This document shows positions 62,450-64,000 of a stretch of DNA of 64,000 bases, in pieces. The stretch is from Acinetobacter sp. ANC 4178. GTDB lineage: Bacteria; Pseudomonadota; Gammaproteobacteria; Pseudomonadales; Moraxellaceae. Location: NCBI RefSeq assembly GCF_004331175.1, contig NZ_SJOD01000003.1:310001-374000 (forward strand), written 5' to 3'. A program made the position numbers and the translations under genes. The notes below the pieces were generated by a model, which was not told the DNA's origin, made no database searches, and saw nothing but the letters and a program-made list of their open reading frames with translations. Position 1 is the stretch's first letter. Each line of letters opens with the position of its first letter.

Positions 62450-63397
62450 GTGACTCAAACCGTGAAACTCATCCTTGCACCCATGGAAGGCTTAACTGAC
62501 CCGATTATGCGTGATGTCTTAACATCCGTCGGCAGCTTCGACTGGTGTGTAACCGAGTTTATTCGTGTCACCAACTCTGTTTTGCCTGATCATATTTTTC
62601 ATCAGTTTTGCCCTGAATTACTCAACGATGGGAAAACAGCTTCCGGCACACCCGTACACGTGCAATTTTTAGGCAATGATCCTGAAATGCTGGCTGCCAA
62701 TGCCATTCGTGCCGTTAAACTGGGTGCACCCGCTATCGACATGAACTTTGGTTGCCCTGCCAAAACGGTCAATCGTCATCGTGGTGGTTCGGTATTGTTA
62801 GATGAACCTGAAGTGGTACACGAGTTGGTCAAAGCTGTGCGTGATGCAGTCCCTTCGCATATTCCGGTATCAGCCAAAATGCGCTTGGGCTATATGGACC
62901 GCAACTTTATGCTGGAAAATGCCCACGCGATTGAAGATGCAGGTGCTGCTTGGGTAACTGTACATGCCCGTACCAAAGCAGATGGCTATACCCCACCCGC
63001 GTTTTGGGATCAGTTACAACCGATTCGTGAAGCCTTGAAAATTAATGTGATTGCCAATGGCGAAATCTGGACCAATGCTGATGCTAAACAATGTCGTTTA
63101 GAGTCGGGTTGTGAAGACCTCATGATTGGTCGTGGTGCGGTAACAACACCCGATTTAACTCAATGTATCCGCCAAAACTCAGACACAGCTTTATTGAGTT
63201 GGAATGATTTATTGGCTTTGCAAATTCGCTTTATTAATGGCCCAGCCAAAACTGAAATTGGTATGCTTGGACGTTACAAGCAATGGTTAGGCATGATGTC
63301 TAAACATTATCCTGAAGCGAAATTACTCTGGGATGAAGTAAAGCGTATTAAACAACTACATGAAATTATAGAAAAATTAGAAGCAACTTTGCTTTAA
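62450..63397 (+). CDS. dusC: tRNA-dihydrouridine(16) synthase
   Basis: FMN/NADPH-dependent reduction of U16 in tRNA. TIM-barrel start LILAPMEGLTDPIMRDVLTS, the Dus signature IDMNFGCPAKTVNRHRGG with the catalytic cysteine, VSAKMRLGY, VTVHARTKADGY, and DLMIGRGA near residue 225. DusC type is inferred from the TEFIRV-start segment and the 315-aa length. The start is GTG at 62450, with no strong ribosome binding site. Single gene, divergent from the SRPBCC operon. Confidence 0.93.
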   Translation: MTQTVKLILAPMEGLTDPIMRDVLTSVGSFDWCVTEFIRVTNSVLPDHIFHQFCPELLNDGKTASGTPVHVQFLGNDPEMLAANAIRAVKLGAPAIDMNFGCPAKTVNRHRGGSVLLDEPEVVHELVKAVRDAVPSHIPVSAKMRLGYMDRNFMLENAHAIEDAGAAWVTVHARTKADGYTPPAFWDQLQPIREALKINVIANGEIWTNADAKQCRLESGCEDLMIGRGAVTTPDLTQCIRQNSDTALLSWNDLLALQIRFINGPAKTEIGMLGRYKQWLGMMSKHYPEAKLLWDEVKRIKQLHEIIEKLEATLL

Positions 63398-63402
63398 GTT
63401 TC

Positions 63403-63439
63403 AAATAAAAGTCATGAGATACATGTCGTATCTCATGAC
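63403..63439 (-). terminator. Terminator-like hairpin after the SnoaL-like gene
   Basis: GTCATGAGATAC (63411-63422) pairs perfectly with GTATCTCATGAC (63428-63439). Read leftward it is followed by TTTTATTT, so it serves the leftward gene that ends at 63458; it also lies just past the dusC stop. Confidence 0.75.
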
Positions 63440-63457
63440 GGTTTCAACCTAAAATAA

Positions 63458-63904
63458 TTAACTGACTTCACTCAGTAAAATTGGTAATCCTGTTTCAAGT
63501 TGTATTGGCATAGAAATATGCTGATGCGCCACTTTCCAGACTTGCTCGACTTTCTGAAAACAAATGGTGGTTCGGCACCAAAACACTTCTAAATTGGGAA
63601 TTGCATCAATTTGATCAACCTTCGAAAAGCAGTGCAATACCGCAAGTTCTGGCTGAGCAATAAGTTTAATGCCTTCACGATATACACGAATGTTTCCAGC
63701 TTTCACTGGGAGATAACGCCTCCACAATTGTTTGTACGCTTGTATACCCGTTAAATGGGTACTCACATCAATTAAACTTACATTTTCGACACAAAGATCA
63801 GCTAAAGCTTGTATATCCATACTTGCTACAGCTTCATCCCATTGTTTCAGCATTAATAAAATGTCATGGGCACTTTGCTCATCACCCGTAATTTCTATGC
63901 TCAT
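63458..63904 (-). CDS. SnoaL/NTF2-like fold protein
   Basis: 148-residue protein with the cone-shaped NTF2-like pattern: helix ILLMLKQWDEAVASMDIQALADLCVENVSLIDVS, then GIQAYKQLWRRYLP, then the strand pairs with VFWCRTTICFQKVEQVWKVAHQHISMPI. Members include ketosteroid isomerase-like enzymes and calcium/calmodulin kinase association domains; no catalytic pair can be assigned, so function is open. AAGGA precedes the ATG. Convergent with dusC. Confidence 0.82.
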   Translation of the reverse strand: MSIEITGDEQSAHDILLMLKQWDEAVASMDIQALADLCVENVSLIDVSTHLTGIQAYKQLWRRYLPVKAGNIRVYREGIKLIAQPELAVLHCFSKVDQIDAIPNLEVFWCRTTICFQKVEQVWKVAHQHISMPIQLETGLPILLSEVS

Positions 63905-64000
63905 CGTGTCATTCCTTTACAGTGTATCCACTTATCATCAGCATAAGCTCTGATTTTGACGGCATCACGACTAAACGTATCTACATACAAAAACCATCAG

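Overview
The window is a chromosomal segment of an Acinetobacter-type gammaproteobacterium (Moraxellaceae). The grounds are AT-rich coding with long glutamine-rich proteins, an rpmF-fabD-fabG-acpP cluster without plsX or fabH, a tonB-exbB-exbD-exbD unit, the GntR-smc-zipA-ligA order, and a giant Bap-like adhesin with its own type I secretion genes. No rRNA, tRNA, CRISPR array, transposase or intact prophage gene was recognised. Family and product calls are read from the sequence and from memory; no database search was possible.

Layout. (1) 1-12191, minus strand: a surface-adhesin locus. A TolC-type outer-membrane protein, a LapB/HlyB-type ABC exporter and an HlyD-type adaptor are followed by an OmpA-like lipoprotein and then a Bap-like adhesin that runs off the left edge. 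The adhesin has a BapA-type N-terminus, alternating 111-residue Ig-like repeats, RTX repeats, and apparently two copies of its C-terminal module. (2) 12822-20149: housekeeping genes for fatty-acid synthesis and ribosome assembly (acpP, fabG, fabD, rpmF, yceD), EF-P hydroxylase (epmC), a YciO-family protein, scpA-scpB and rluB. (3) 20320-35859: two divergent operons. Leftward are two family-5 solute-binding proteins, a periplasmic M3 metallopeptidase and a Yej-like peptide ABC importer. Rightward are a large TonB-dependent receptor, tonB, exbB and two exbD genes. Together they would form a complete outer-membrane-to-cytoplasm uptake route, probably for oligopeptides or a peptide-like compound. 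A perfect CRP/Vfr-type palindrome lies between them. (4) 36125-45505: an unknown lipoprotein, a biotin operon led by a BioH-like esterase (bioA, bioF, bioC, bioD), an exported 1-Cys peroxiredoxin with a small membrane protein, a bacterioferritin lacking the usual haem-ligand methionine, a decayed TonB-receptor 3' end, and an SDR reductase. (5) 45782-58591: ligA, zipA, smc, a GntR regulator, a TauE/SafE permease, birA without a DNA-binding domain, coaX, an RBBP9-like hydrolase, ffh and a CcsA/YpjD membrane protein. (6) 58770-62218: an AT-richer accessory stretch with a degenerate metallo-beta-lactamase-fold protein, a tautomerase divergent from an HxlR regulator, and an SRPBCC-MerR operon with a textbook 19-bp-spacer MerR promoter. 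(7) 62450-63904: dusC and a SnoaL/NTF2-like protein.

The items most worth following up are the tandem C-terminal module in the adhesin, the self-contained TonB-to-ABC peptide uptake locus with its CRP-like site, the MerR and HxlR operators, the TonB-receptor relic, and an interleaved inverted-repeat element beside ligA.
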